NCBI GenBank assembly: GCA_965369325.1
Contig: CBDUQI010000194.1
Span: 1-11,245 of the forward strand
Direction of reading: 5' to 3'
DNA: 11,245 nucleotides
Origin: CBDUQI01 sp965369325
Lineage (GTDB): Bacteria > Pseudomonadota > Gammaproteobacteria > Steroidobacterales > JBCBZW01
Shown here piece by piece: positions 1 to 6,405 of the stretch (position 1 is the first letter of the stretch; each line of letters begins with the position of its first letter). Made by a program: the position numbers and the translations under genes. Under the pieces are notes generated by a model that was not told where the DNA came from, did no database searches, and saw only the letters and a list, made by a program, of their open reading frames with translations.

Positions 1-4
1 CTCG

Positions 5-37
5 CCCCGGTCGCCCACCCGGGCTGTCGGGGTTTTT
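5..37 (+). terminator. Terminator-like GC hairpin with T5 tail, directly before the sortase operon
   Basis: The stem is CCCCG (5-9) paired with CGGGG (28-32), then two possible G-T wobbles and one mismatch, then an inner stem GCCC (13-16) with GGGC (21-24) around the loop ACCC (17-20). Five T follow at 33-37. This is the form of a Rho-independent terminator reading on the + strand, probably for a gene left of the window. Its T tract ends only 12 bases before the chosen ATG at 50, which leaves no room for a promoter between the two. It could instead be an attenuator in the leader of the sortase operon. Confidence 0.6.
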
Positions 38-49
38 GTGCAGGACGAC

Positions 50-2128
50 ATGGAACGTGACTGGAACCGGCTCGTGTTCGCCGTGCTTGGCGTGGTGCTG
101 TGCGTGCTTGGGCTGCTGGCAGCCAGTTCTGCGGCGATGGCCACGCCCGCGAGTGATCCGGCGGTGGCAACGCCCAGCAGTCCGGGTGCCGGCACTATGC
201 AGCTACGCATGGTCGACGGGCCAATGGTGGAGGCGCCCTGGATGGACACTCAGATGCAGGTGGACATCAGCGGCATGGTGGCGCGCGTGACCGTGAGCCA
301 GCAGTTTCAAAATGTGCACGATGCATGGGTGGAGGGCGTGTATGTCTTTCCGCTGCCAGAGAACGCCGCCGTGGACCGCATGCGGCTGCGCGTGGGCGAC
401 CGGGTGATCGAAGGCGAGATACAGCCCCGCGAGCAAGCCCGTAAGACCTATCAGCAGGCCCGTGAATCCGGCCAGCGCGCTAGTCTGGTGGAGCAGGAGC
501 GCAGCAATGTATTCACCACATCGGTGGCGAATATTGGCCCGTTTGAGGCCATTGATGTGCAAATCGAGTACCAACAGATACTGACCTACGACGATTCGCT
601 GGGGTTCGAGCTGCGCTTGCCCATGACGGCGACGCCCAAGTTTTCGGGTTCGGATTCGCCAGGCGCCACACTACGCGTCGCTGGTGCGGGCAACCCAGCG
701 GTCGCGACCAAGGCGGTAAATACCCGCGTGCCCGATGCTCCCCGCATTACCCATGCGGTGCTGCACTCAGCGCAGGACTATCGCGCGCTGGCCAGCGTAC
801 AGGTTGCGCTGGACGCCGGCTTTGCACTGAGTCGGCTGGAGAGCGCGCATCATCAGTTGCGTGTGGAGCGCGCAGGCACCCGCATGCAGATCGCGCTGGC
901 AGACGAGAAAGTGGCGATGGACCGGGATTTTGTCTTGCGCTGGGCGCCCGAGCGTGCAGGAACACCGGACGCCGCCGTGTTTACCGAGCAACTGGATGGG
1001 TACACCTACGTCATGATGATGTTGATGCCCCCGGCGCAGGAAGTAAAAACGCCAGCACCCCCGCGCGAGATGATTTTTGTCATCGACACCTCCGGCTCGA
1101 TGCAGGGCGAATCCATCAAACAGGCGCGCGAAGCCGTGCAGTTGGCTATCGGTCGCCTGTCCCCGCGCGATCGATTCAACGTGATCGAATTCAACAGCGA
1201 TGCCGATGCGCTCTATCACCTGCCGGTGCCGGTGGATGCCACCACCCGTGAGCAAGGCGTGAATTTTGTGCAGTCGTTGCACGCCGATGGCGGCACCAAC
1301 ATGCAGCCGGCCCTGGAGCTGGCGCTATACGGTTCGGCCCCCGCCGGGCATTTGCGCCAGGTGGTGTTTGTGACCGACGGTGCGGTGGGCGATGGCGATC
1401 ATCTGTTCGCGCTGCTGAACCAGCAGCTGGGCGATGCGCGCCTGTTTACGGTGGGCATCGGGTCGGCGCCGAACGGGCGCTTCATGCGCAAAGCCGCACA
1501 GTTCGGACGCGGTACATTTACCTACATTGGTGACATGAAAGAGGTCGCTGTGCAGATGGATGATTTGTTCGCGAAACTGGAAGCGCCAGCGTTGACTGAT
1601 ATTGCGCTGGAGTGGCCCTCCGATGCGCAGATGTGGCCGCAGCGCGTGCCCGATCTGTATGCGGGTGAGCCGGTGGTGGTAACTGCGCGTCTTGCGCAGG
1701 CGACGGGCCCTATCCGCCTGACCGGTTTACGTGCTGGCGCAGGATTTGAGGCAACCCTGGATCTGACCCAAAGCGAGTCTCATCCGGGTGTTGCCGCGTT
1801 GTGGGCTCGCCGCAAGATTGAGGCCGTGATGGATGCGGGGATGGGCGAGCGCGACCTTGAGGAGGTGCGCCGCGAAGTCATCGACATTGCCTTGCATCAT
1901 CAACTGGTCAGCCGCCACACTAGTCTGGTTGCCGTGGATCGCACACCCGTGCGTTTGCAGCAGGCGGTGCTGCACAAGGCGGCCGTGCCCAGTCTGCTAC
2001 CGGCGGGTTCACGAACGGCCGCGTTCCCGGCCACGGCGACGGATATGCCGGTTAAGCTGTTAGCAGCGTTGCTGCTCACCCTATGCTCGGTACAGTTGCG
2101 GCGTCTCAGCGTACGCGCGCTGGCATGA
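50..2128 (+). CDS. Marine proteobacterial sortase target protein (VIT + vWA domains)
   Basis: Predicted exported, membrane- or surface-anchored protein of 692 aa, the likely substrate of the sortase encoded next to it. In order: a signal peptide with hydrophobic core about 8-26 and a cleavage-like Ala-rich end near 31; a VIT (vault/inter-alpha-trypsin) domain about 52-180; and a vWA domain about 340-510. The vWA domain has a complete metal-binding MIDAS set: D346-T-S-G-S350, T416 in GGTNM and D443 in VTDG. The C terminus has FPATA (659-663), a hydrophobic segment about 667-681, then RR at 684-685, which is the sorting-signal layout of this family. The usual motif in relatives is LPxTA-like, so the first residue is unusual. 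The ATG at 50 has AGGA four bases upstream. A GTG at 38 in the same frame would add four residues (MQDD) but abuts the T tract of the hairpin. The stop overlaps the sortase start. Family assignment is confident; the biological role of these proteins is not established. Confidence 0.9.
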   Translation: MERDWNRLVFAVLGVVLCVLGLLAASSAAMATPASDPAVATPSSPGAGTMQLRMVDGPMVEAPWMDTQMQVDISGMVARVTVSQQFQNVHDAWVEGVYVFPLPENAAVDRMRLRVGDRVIEGEIQPREQARKTYQQARESGQRASLVEQERSNVFTTSVANIGPFEAIDVQIEYQQILTYDDSLGFELRLPMTATPKFSGSDSPGATLRVAGAGNPAVATKAVNTRVPDAPRITHAVLHSAQDYRALASVQVALDAGFALSRLESAHHQLRVERAGTRMQIALADEKVAMDRDFVLRWAPERAGTPDAAVFTEQLDGYTYVMMMLMPPAQEVKTPAPPREMIFVIDTSGSMQGESIKQAREAVQLAIGRLSPRDRFNVIEFNSDADALYHLPVPVDATTREQGVNFVQSLHADGGTNMQPALELALYGSAPAGHLRQVVFVTDGAVGDGDHLFALLNQQLGDARLFTVGIGSAPNGRFMRKAAQFGRGTFTYIGDMKEVAVQMDDLFAKLEAPALTDIALEWPSDAQMWPQRVPDLYAGEPVVVTARLAQATGPIRLTGLRAGAGFEATLDLTQSESHPGVAALWARRKIEAVMDAGMGERDLEEVRREVIDIALHHQLVSRHTSLVAVDRTPVRLQQAVLHKAAVPSLLPAGSRTAAFPATATDMPVKLLAALLLTLCSVQLRRLSVRALA

Positions 2129-2787
2129 GCGGATACCTTAGCAGCGCCGCGGGGACGGCTCGTTCGCGAGCCCGCCTGGCGCTGGCATTGCGAACCCTCG
2201 CCGCGGTTTGCATCGTGTGCGCGTGCGCGCAGGCCGCCGCCGCTATGTACATTCCTGCCAAGGCGGTGCTGGCGCAACATCTGCTACAACGCGCCTGGGA
2301 CCGCACCAACGAAGGCGAGCAGCAGGTGTTGCCATGGGCCTGGGCCGACGCATGGCCGTTGGCGCGGCTGCGCGATGAGCACGGTGAGGCTGACCTGATT
2401 GTGCTGGCCGGCGCCAGCGGCACCAGCCTGGCGTTTGCGCCGGGGCATGTGGATGGCAGCGCGTTGCCCGGTGCGCCGGGCAACACCATTATCGCGGGTC
2501 ATCGCGATACGCATTTTCGTTTCCTGCGCAACACGCAGCTAGGTGATGAGTTTACGCTGGAGTTACCCGGTGGTAACGCACGTACTTATCGGGTGGTGGA
2601 CATTGAGATTGCCGATACACGCACCGCCGCGCTGCGCCTGGATGTGGATTCGGCGAATTTGACCCTGGTCACGTGTTACCCCTTCGACGGCTTTGATCCG
2701 AACGGTGACCTGCGCTATGTGGTTCAGGCGCAGGCGGTAGATGAGCTGGCCGCGGCGGATACGTTGACCGCTCGCAAGGGCATCTGA
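2125..2787 (+). CDS. Class GN sortase
   Basis: Cysteine transpeptidase of 220 aa that should cleave and anchor the VIT/vWA protein encoded just upstream. An N-terminal hydrophobic stretch (about 18-42) would hold it in the inner membrane with the catalytic domain in the periplasm. The sortase catalytic set is visible: H126 in the TIIAGHRDTHF context, C184 in LVTC, and R197 in GDLRYVV. The length is normal for the class. The ATG at 2125 overlaps the preceding TGA as ATGA and has no good Shine-Dalgarno sequence, so translational coupling is likely. An in-frame ATG at 2083 would add 14 residues inside the previous gene and is less likely. Other known partners of this system (dedicated histidine kinase, response regulator, OmpA-like protein) are not in the window. 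Confidence 0.92.
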   Translation: MSGYLSSAAGTARSRARLALALRTLAAVCIVCACAQAAAAMYIPAKAVLAQHLLQRAWDRTNEGEQQVLPWAWADAWPLARLRDEHGEADLIVLAGASGTSLAFAPGHVDGSALPGAPGNTIIAGHRDTHFRFLRNTQLGDEFTLELPGGNARTYRVVDIEIADTRTAALRLDVDSANLTLVTCYPFDGFDPNGDLRYVVQAQAVDELAAADTLTARKGI

Positions 2788-2825
2788 CGGTTCGCAGGAG
2801 TGCCAGACTGCGTGCAAGAAACCGT

Positions 2826-2848
2826 TCATGCCCCTGCTGCGGGCATGA
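2826..2848 (+). terminator. Stem-loop after the sortase gene, possible terminator
   Basis: A perfect 8-bp inverted repeat, TCATGCCC (2826-2833) and GGGCATGA (2841-2848), encloses a 7-base loop. It starts 38 bases after the sortase stop codon. The bases that follow (2849-2870) are T-rich but contain no clean T run, so termination may be weak. Position and symmetry support a transcript end between the sortase operon and the next gene. Confidence 0.5.
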
Positions 2849-2935
2849 TAGTCTTGTTGTCATGTTCTTAGGCCCCGCGCCGCGTATTTCGAGGTGAGAT
2901 ATGCGCGCGCAACTCACAGCAGGAACCAAGCAACG

Positions 2936-3442
2936 ATGAAGCAACACTGGCACCTGGCCCAGATGAATGTGGGCACTGCACTTTACCCGCCTGAAGATGA
3001 ACGTCTGGGCGGATTCATGGGCAAGCTGGACGAAGTTAACGCGCTGGCAGATCAGGCGCCGGGATTCGTCTGGCGTCTGCAAAGCGAGAGCGGTAATGCG
3101 ACCGACATCGATGTCGGCGGCGCGCCGCTGTTCCTGGTGAACATGTCAGTGTGGACTTCGGCCGAGGCCTTGTTCGAGTTTGTCTACAAAACGGCGCATC
3201 GCCAGATCATGGTGCAACGTCGCCAGTGGTTTGAGAAACCCGTGGATCTGTATCAGGTGTTGTGGTGGGTTCCGGCCGGGCATACACCACAGCCGCAGGA
3301 AGGGCTGGATAGGCTGGAAGAACTCAAACGCAATGGTCCCAGCGTGCGCGCGTTCAACTTCAAAACTAAATTTCCGCCGCCGGATGCGCAAGGCGAGCCG
3401 ACGGATCTGGCGCCGGAGCCGTATTGCTCCGGCTGGGACTAA
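2936..3442 (+). CDS. DUF3291 domain-containing protein
   Basis: Predicted soluble cytoplasmic protein of 168 aa with no signal peptide or membrane segment. The whole length matches my recollection of the DUF3291 family: an N-terminal WHLAQMNVGTA strand, a helix with F27MGKLDEVN, the GFVWRL segment at 43-48, and a later TAHRQIM...WFEK block at about 86-101. The family has no settled function; I recall it as related in fold to dimeric alpha/beta-barrel proteins, but that is from memory. The ATG at 2936 is preceded by AGGA at 2921-2924, a longish 11-base spacing. An in-frame GTG at 2894 would add 14 residues that do not look like the family. The gene is followed after 21 bases by the small exported protein gene, so the two may be co-transcribed. 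Nothing links it functionally to the sortase pair. Confidence 0.8.
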   Translation: MKQHWHLAQMNVGTALYPPEDERLGGFMGKLDEVNALADQAPGFVWRLQSESGNATDIDVGGAPLFLVNMSVWTSAEALFEFVYKTAHRQIMVQRRQWFEKPVDLYQVLWWVPAGHTPQPQEGLDRLEELKRNGPSVRAFNFKTKFPPPDAQGEPTDLAPEPYCSGWD

Positions 3443-3463
3443 GACGGGTGGCGTGAAGTGGCG

Positions 3464-4015
3464 ATGATTTATAAAACGAGTGCCCATGCGTGGAACATAT
3501 GCACTGTCACTTTGGCGTGCCTGTTGCTGCCGTTGGGCACCAACGCATGCGAGTCCAGTGTACCGCCGCCCTATTCGGCGCAGGATATTCGCGGTGCGTG
3601 GACGCTGGGTTTCTGGAACGAGATGATCACGGTCACCGCGCAGCGCAAGCAAATCTCACGCACGCGGGTGACCGGCTGGCGTGCGGATGGCGTGACCATG
3701 CAGGAACAGCCGCTGAACGCCAATGGCGAAGCCGTGGGCGATGCGGCGGTGTATGAAAGCACCTGGGCCGGGTTGCGCGATCATGCCTGCTTCCCACCCG
3801 ATAAGGCGCAGCGCGAGCGGCATATACGTCAGACCCCGTTCGGTAAGTTGGTTGGCTGGCTGTATCGGGTGCAGGGCAAGCCGGGTGATGTATCCGAGTT
3901 TTTCTTTGCTGACCGGTTTCCGGGTGCGCCGGTCTGGTTTGCGATGTCCAGTCAGGGCAAAACAACTATGGAAGCCTGGCAGCGGGCCCGCAGCGACGCC
4001 GACGTTGTCGACTGA
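3464..4015 (+). CDS. Small exported protein of unknown function
   Basis: I do not recognise a family. The 183-aa product begins with a short N region followed by a hydrophobic core (about 12-26) ending in GTNAC, so it is probably exported. The sequence before C29 is not a good lipobox (T-N-A-C), so ordinary signal peptidase cleavage near residue 28 is more likely than lipidation. The mature part has just two cysteines, C29 and C109, which could form a disulfide. It is rich in Trp and aromatic residues (for example GAWTLGFWNEM, GWLYRVQG, EFFFADRFPG) and looks like a small beta-rich periplasmic domain. The ATG at 3464 is chosen; an in-frame GTG lies at 3458, and neither has a strong ribosome site. 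It follows the DUF3291 gene by 21 bases. Confidence 0.7.
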   Translation: MIYKTSAHAWNICTVTLACLLLPLGTNACESSVPPPYSAQDIRGAWTLGFWNEMITVTAQRKQISRTRVTGWRADGVTMQEQPLNANGEAVGDAAVYESTWAGLRDHACFPPDKAQRERHIRQTPFGKLVGWLYRVQGKPGDVSEFFFADRFPGAPVWFAMSSQGKTTMEAWQRARSDADVVD

Positions 4016-4017
4016 TC

Positions 4018-4052
4018 GTAGATCTATCTACCCGGGCGACGCACATCTATCT
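4018..4052. repeat. 14-bp palindrome plus an 8-bp direct repeat after the small exported gene
   Basis: GTAGATCTATCTAC (4018-4031) is a perfect 14-bp dyad that begins two bases after a stop codon. The octamer ATCTATCT occurs at 4022-4029 and again at 4045-4052, 23 bases apart, about two DNA turns. There is no T run, so a terminator is unlikely; a protein-binding site is possible. No function can be assigned from sequence alone. Confidence 0.35.
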
Positions 4053-4122
4053 GGCGCCTCGGACTGTTGCGGTGGATTGACGGCGCAGGTGTGCGTGATG
4101 AACCCCCTATCGCGCTGCGCGG

Positions 4123-4149
4123 TCTAATATATTGTGTTAGAACGCTAAT
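4123..4149 (+). promoter_or_regulatory. AT-rich dyad, possible promoter or operator for the propeller-cytochrome gene
   Basis: A local AT-rich island in GC-rich surroundings lies 36 bases before the start codon at 4185. It holds the inverted repeat TCTAA (4123-4127) / TTAGA (4137-4141) and a further CTAAT at 4145-4149. TATATT at 4128-4133 matches the -10 consensus at five of six bases, but I see no convincing -35 element at the right distance. The call is a guess based on composition and symmetry. The rest of the 4016-4184 gap shows only the palindrome listed separately. Confidence 0.3.
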
Positions 4150-4184
4150 CATCAGCTTGGCTTGATCACCTGGGGGTGGCCATT

Positions 4185-6275
4185 ATGGTCAATCGTATTC
4201 GCCTGTTCTTATGTGCTGCGGCAGCGTGCTGCCTCGCGCCTGCGCTTGGCTTTGCGCAGGTTACGCTTGCGGTGGACAACCCGTTCCCATTGCCGGGTGG
4301 CGCTGTCCAACTCAACGTGCAGGGGCCAGCGGGATCCACCTTCACGGTATTAACCTCTCAACAACCCGCCGGCCGTGTGATCGGCCCGCTTGGCACCTTG
4401 TACCTGGCGCCAGGCAGTTTCAGCCCTGCCGGAGGTGGTGCGCTGGACGGCAGTGGCCAGGGCAGTCGCATGCTGAGCATTGCCGACGATCTGGCGCCCG
4501 GTACCGTGTTGTATGCGCAGGTGTTTGTGCCAGGCGCATCCCCAGCCCTGAGTAACTCGGTGGTGTTCCGGGTATCGGAACAGGCACCTCAGGGGCGTCG
4601 CGTGACGCAGGCCGTCGCGGTAACGCCCGATGGCAGCAAAGCGTATGTGGCACATCAGGTGGATGGTTCGGTGTCGGTCATCGACGCTCAGAACGATGTG
4701 GCGCTTGCTGAGTTACCGATAAGTGTGCCCGCAATCGATATTCCAATGCGTGCGTTGGATCTGGCAGTTGACCCGGACGGGCGTCATGCGTTTCTGGTTA
4801 ACGCCGCGGCCAGCGCCATCAGCGTAATTGAGGCGGCAAGCGATTCGGTCGTCGCACAAATTCCTGTACCACGTGGCAGTCGCCGCATCGCGTTTGATTT
4901 TCGCCCTGGCGTCCAGCGAATCTACGTGACCAACGAGGTGAGCAACGCGTTGTTGGTCTTCGACGAAGGGCCCAACAGCACGTTCGCGCGTGGGCCGAAT
5001 ATCCCACTGCAGGGGCAGATGCCGGGGCCGCTTGCGGTGATCTCGGAGCAGTTACTGGTGGTGGGTCATCGCGCGAGCCAAGAACTGGAGTTTGTGGATC
5101 CCACGGCGACGGCGGGCTCGACGACGGTGAATCGGCTGCGCCTGCTTGGGTTGCCCGCGGACGTGGTGCTCGCGAGCGATGGATCGCTGCGTGTGCCCAC
5201 GTTCGAGCGTTCCCAAGGCGTGCCGGGTCTCGAAGGATTCAATCGCGTGCTGCGCGTCGATCCACAGTCTGCCACTCTGCTCGGCACCGAGCATGAAGAC
5301 ACCGCCACTGATTACATCGATATGGCGGTCGCGGACAATCTGAATGCGGTGGTGGCGGCCTCTACCGGCAGCGTATTGTTCAGTGATAACGCTGGCACCT
5401 TGCTGGCGAACGTTGATCTTGCACCGTTTCAGTTTTCTGCAACACCCCAGGATGCCGCGTTTGTCCCCGGCATTAGCGGGCCGGACAAACTGTACGTCGC
5501 CAATTATTTCCGTGAGAGCATCGTGAGCATCGATCTTTCGGGCGGAAGCTTTACCCGTGCGAGCGAAATCGCGCTGGCATGGTCCGGCAGCCCGCGTGTG
5601 CCTTTGTCAGGTGCGTTGAGTCCAGAAGAAGATGGAGATTGGTTTTTTCGCAGCGTGAATCTATTCAATGGCAATGTCGCCACCCCCAATCGCGTCACCT
5701 GCTACACCTGTCATGTAGATATCGGCGGGGACAATCTGGATCGCCCACGCCAGGTGCCGGTGATGTGGGGACTGGCCGATACCGCCCCTTACGGCAGCAC
5801 TGGCAACAGTCAGTTGCTAAGTGGCATCGTGGGCGGCGCGGTCAACAACCACAACAGCACTGGCCTGGGCACCTTCCCGGGTGCGCAGGATCTGATAGAG
5901 GTGTTTCTGGCCAGCCGCCAGCCGCCGCAGAGTATCTATCTAAATCAGGACGGTTCATTGGCGCCGATCGCTCAGGCAGGCAAGGCGCTGTTCGAAGGAG
6001 CGGCGGGTTGCACCACCTGTCACGCAGCGCCCGCGTTTATCCCCGACGACCCTCAGTTGCTCACTATCGAGGAGGGCATCGGCACCGGGCTGGCGCCCGC
6101 TAATGTGCCCAGCCTTCGCGCCGTTTGGGCAACCGCGCCCTACCTGCACAATGGTTCCGCGCAGACACTAATGGACGTGCTGAGCATCAACCCCAACGAT
6201 ACCCATGGACAGTTGGCGGCGGTGTTGAACCAGCAGCAACGCGAGCGGCTGGTCGCCTATCTGAAAACCCTGTAG
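4185..6275 (+). CDS. Exported YVTN beta-propeller protein with C-terminal di-haem cytochrome (CcP/MauG-like) module
   Basis: Predicted periplasmic or surface protein of 696 aa. A signal peptide ends near AFG-FAQ (about residue 25). Residues about 26-130 form an uncharacterised beta-rich domain. From about 140 on come beta-propeller repeats of the YVTN/SMP-30 kind, seen as TPDGSKAYVAHQVDGSVSVID (split at 148-168), DPDGRHAFLVN with ISVIE (196-217), RIYVTN with LLVFD (246-260) and KLYVANYF with IVSID (435-450). The C-terminal part carries two c-type haem sites, C506-YT-C509-H510 and C609-TT-C612-H613, and the closing motif PSLRAVWATAPYLHNGS (about 642-658) typical of the di-haem cytochrome c peroxidase/MauG family. 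An electron-transfer or peroxidase-like oxidation of an unknown partner is therefore plausible. The ATG at 4185 has GGGGGTGG five bases upstream; a GTG at 4176 is the alternative. It has its own gap on both sides and looks like a single-gene unit. Confidence 0.85.
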   Translation: MVNRIRLFLCAAAACCLAPALGFAQVTLAVDNPFPLPGGAVQLNVQGPAGSTFTVLTSQQPAGRVIGPLGTLYLAPGSFSPAGGGALDGSGQGSRMLSIADDLAPGTVLYAQVFVPGASPALSNSVVFRVSEQAPQGRRVTQAVAVTPDGSKAYVAHQVDGSVSVIDAQNDVALAELPISVPAIDIPMRALDLAVDPDGRHAFLVNAAASAISVIEAASDSVVAQIPVPRGSRRIAFDFRPGVQRIYVTNEVSNALLVFDEGPNSTFARGPNIPLQGQMPGPLAVISEQLLVVGHRASQELEFVDPTATAGSTTVNRLRLLGLPADVVLASDGSLRVPTFERSQGVPGLEGFNRVLRVDPQSATLLGTEHEDTATDYIDMAVADNLNAVVAASTGSVLFSDNAGTLLANVDLAPFQFSATPQDAAFVPGISGPDKLYVANYFRESIVSIDLSGGSFTRASEIALAWSGSPRVPLSGALSPEEDGDWFFRSVNLFNGNVATPNRVTCYTCHVDIGGDNLDRPRQVPVMWGLADTAPYGSTGNSQLLSGIVGGAVNNHNSTGLGTFPGAQDLIEVFLASRQPPQSIYLNQDGSLAPIAQAGKALFEGAAGCTTCHAAPAFIPDDPQLLTIEEGIGTGLAPANVPSLRAVWATAPYLHNGSAQTLMDVLSINPNDTHGQLAAVLNQQQRERLVAYLKTL

Positions 6276-6300
6276 ACAACCCGCGTGTCGTGCGCTCCAC

Positions 6301-6329
6301 CTGATCAAAATGGTCATCTATGGAATAAT
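6301..6329 (+). promoter_or_regulatory. Candidate extended -10 promoter with overlapping dyad, before the guanidino-ureido cluster
   Basis: TGG followed by AATAAT (6321-6329) forms an extended -10 element, with five of six bases matching TATAAT. At a 17-base spacing upstream is CTGATC (6301-6306), a poor -35 (three of six), which is usual when an extended -10 is present. Overlapping the -35 is TGATCAAAATGGTCA (6302-6316), an imperfect dyad with arms TGATC and GGTCA, the sort of half-site spacing bound by many small dimeric repressors. It would give a leader of about 70 bases before the GTG at 6406. Confidence 0.4.
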
Positions 6330-6405
6330 CCGGATGTAAAGAGGCCTTCATGATGGCGACACGGCTCGCCCCAGGCCAAGGTTAGGCGCGTCCAAAGGAA
6401 AGTAT

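Noticed and set aside
767..1282. Minus-strand open frame of 171 codons inside the VIT/vWA gene
   Set aside because: His- and Arg-rich antisense of a strongly supported protein with a complete MIDAS motif; no family features.
1997..2011. LPAGS stretch considered as the sortase recognition motif
   Set aside because: It lacks the T at motif position 4 and lies further from the membrane segment than FPATA, which matches the LPxTA-like pattern better.
2857..2890. TTGTCA (2857-2862) as a -35 box for the DUF3291 gene
   Set aside because: The hexamer is good, but no -10 element occurs at 16-19 bases; the nearest TATTTC is about 22 bases away.
4077..4110. TTGACG (4077-4082) as a -35 box before the propeller-cytochrome gene
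   Set aside because: There is no -10-like hexamer at normal spacing; CCCTAT is 22 bases away and poor.
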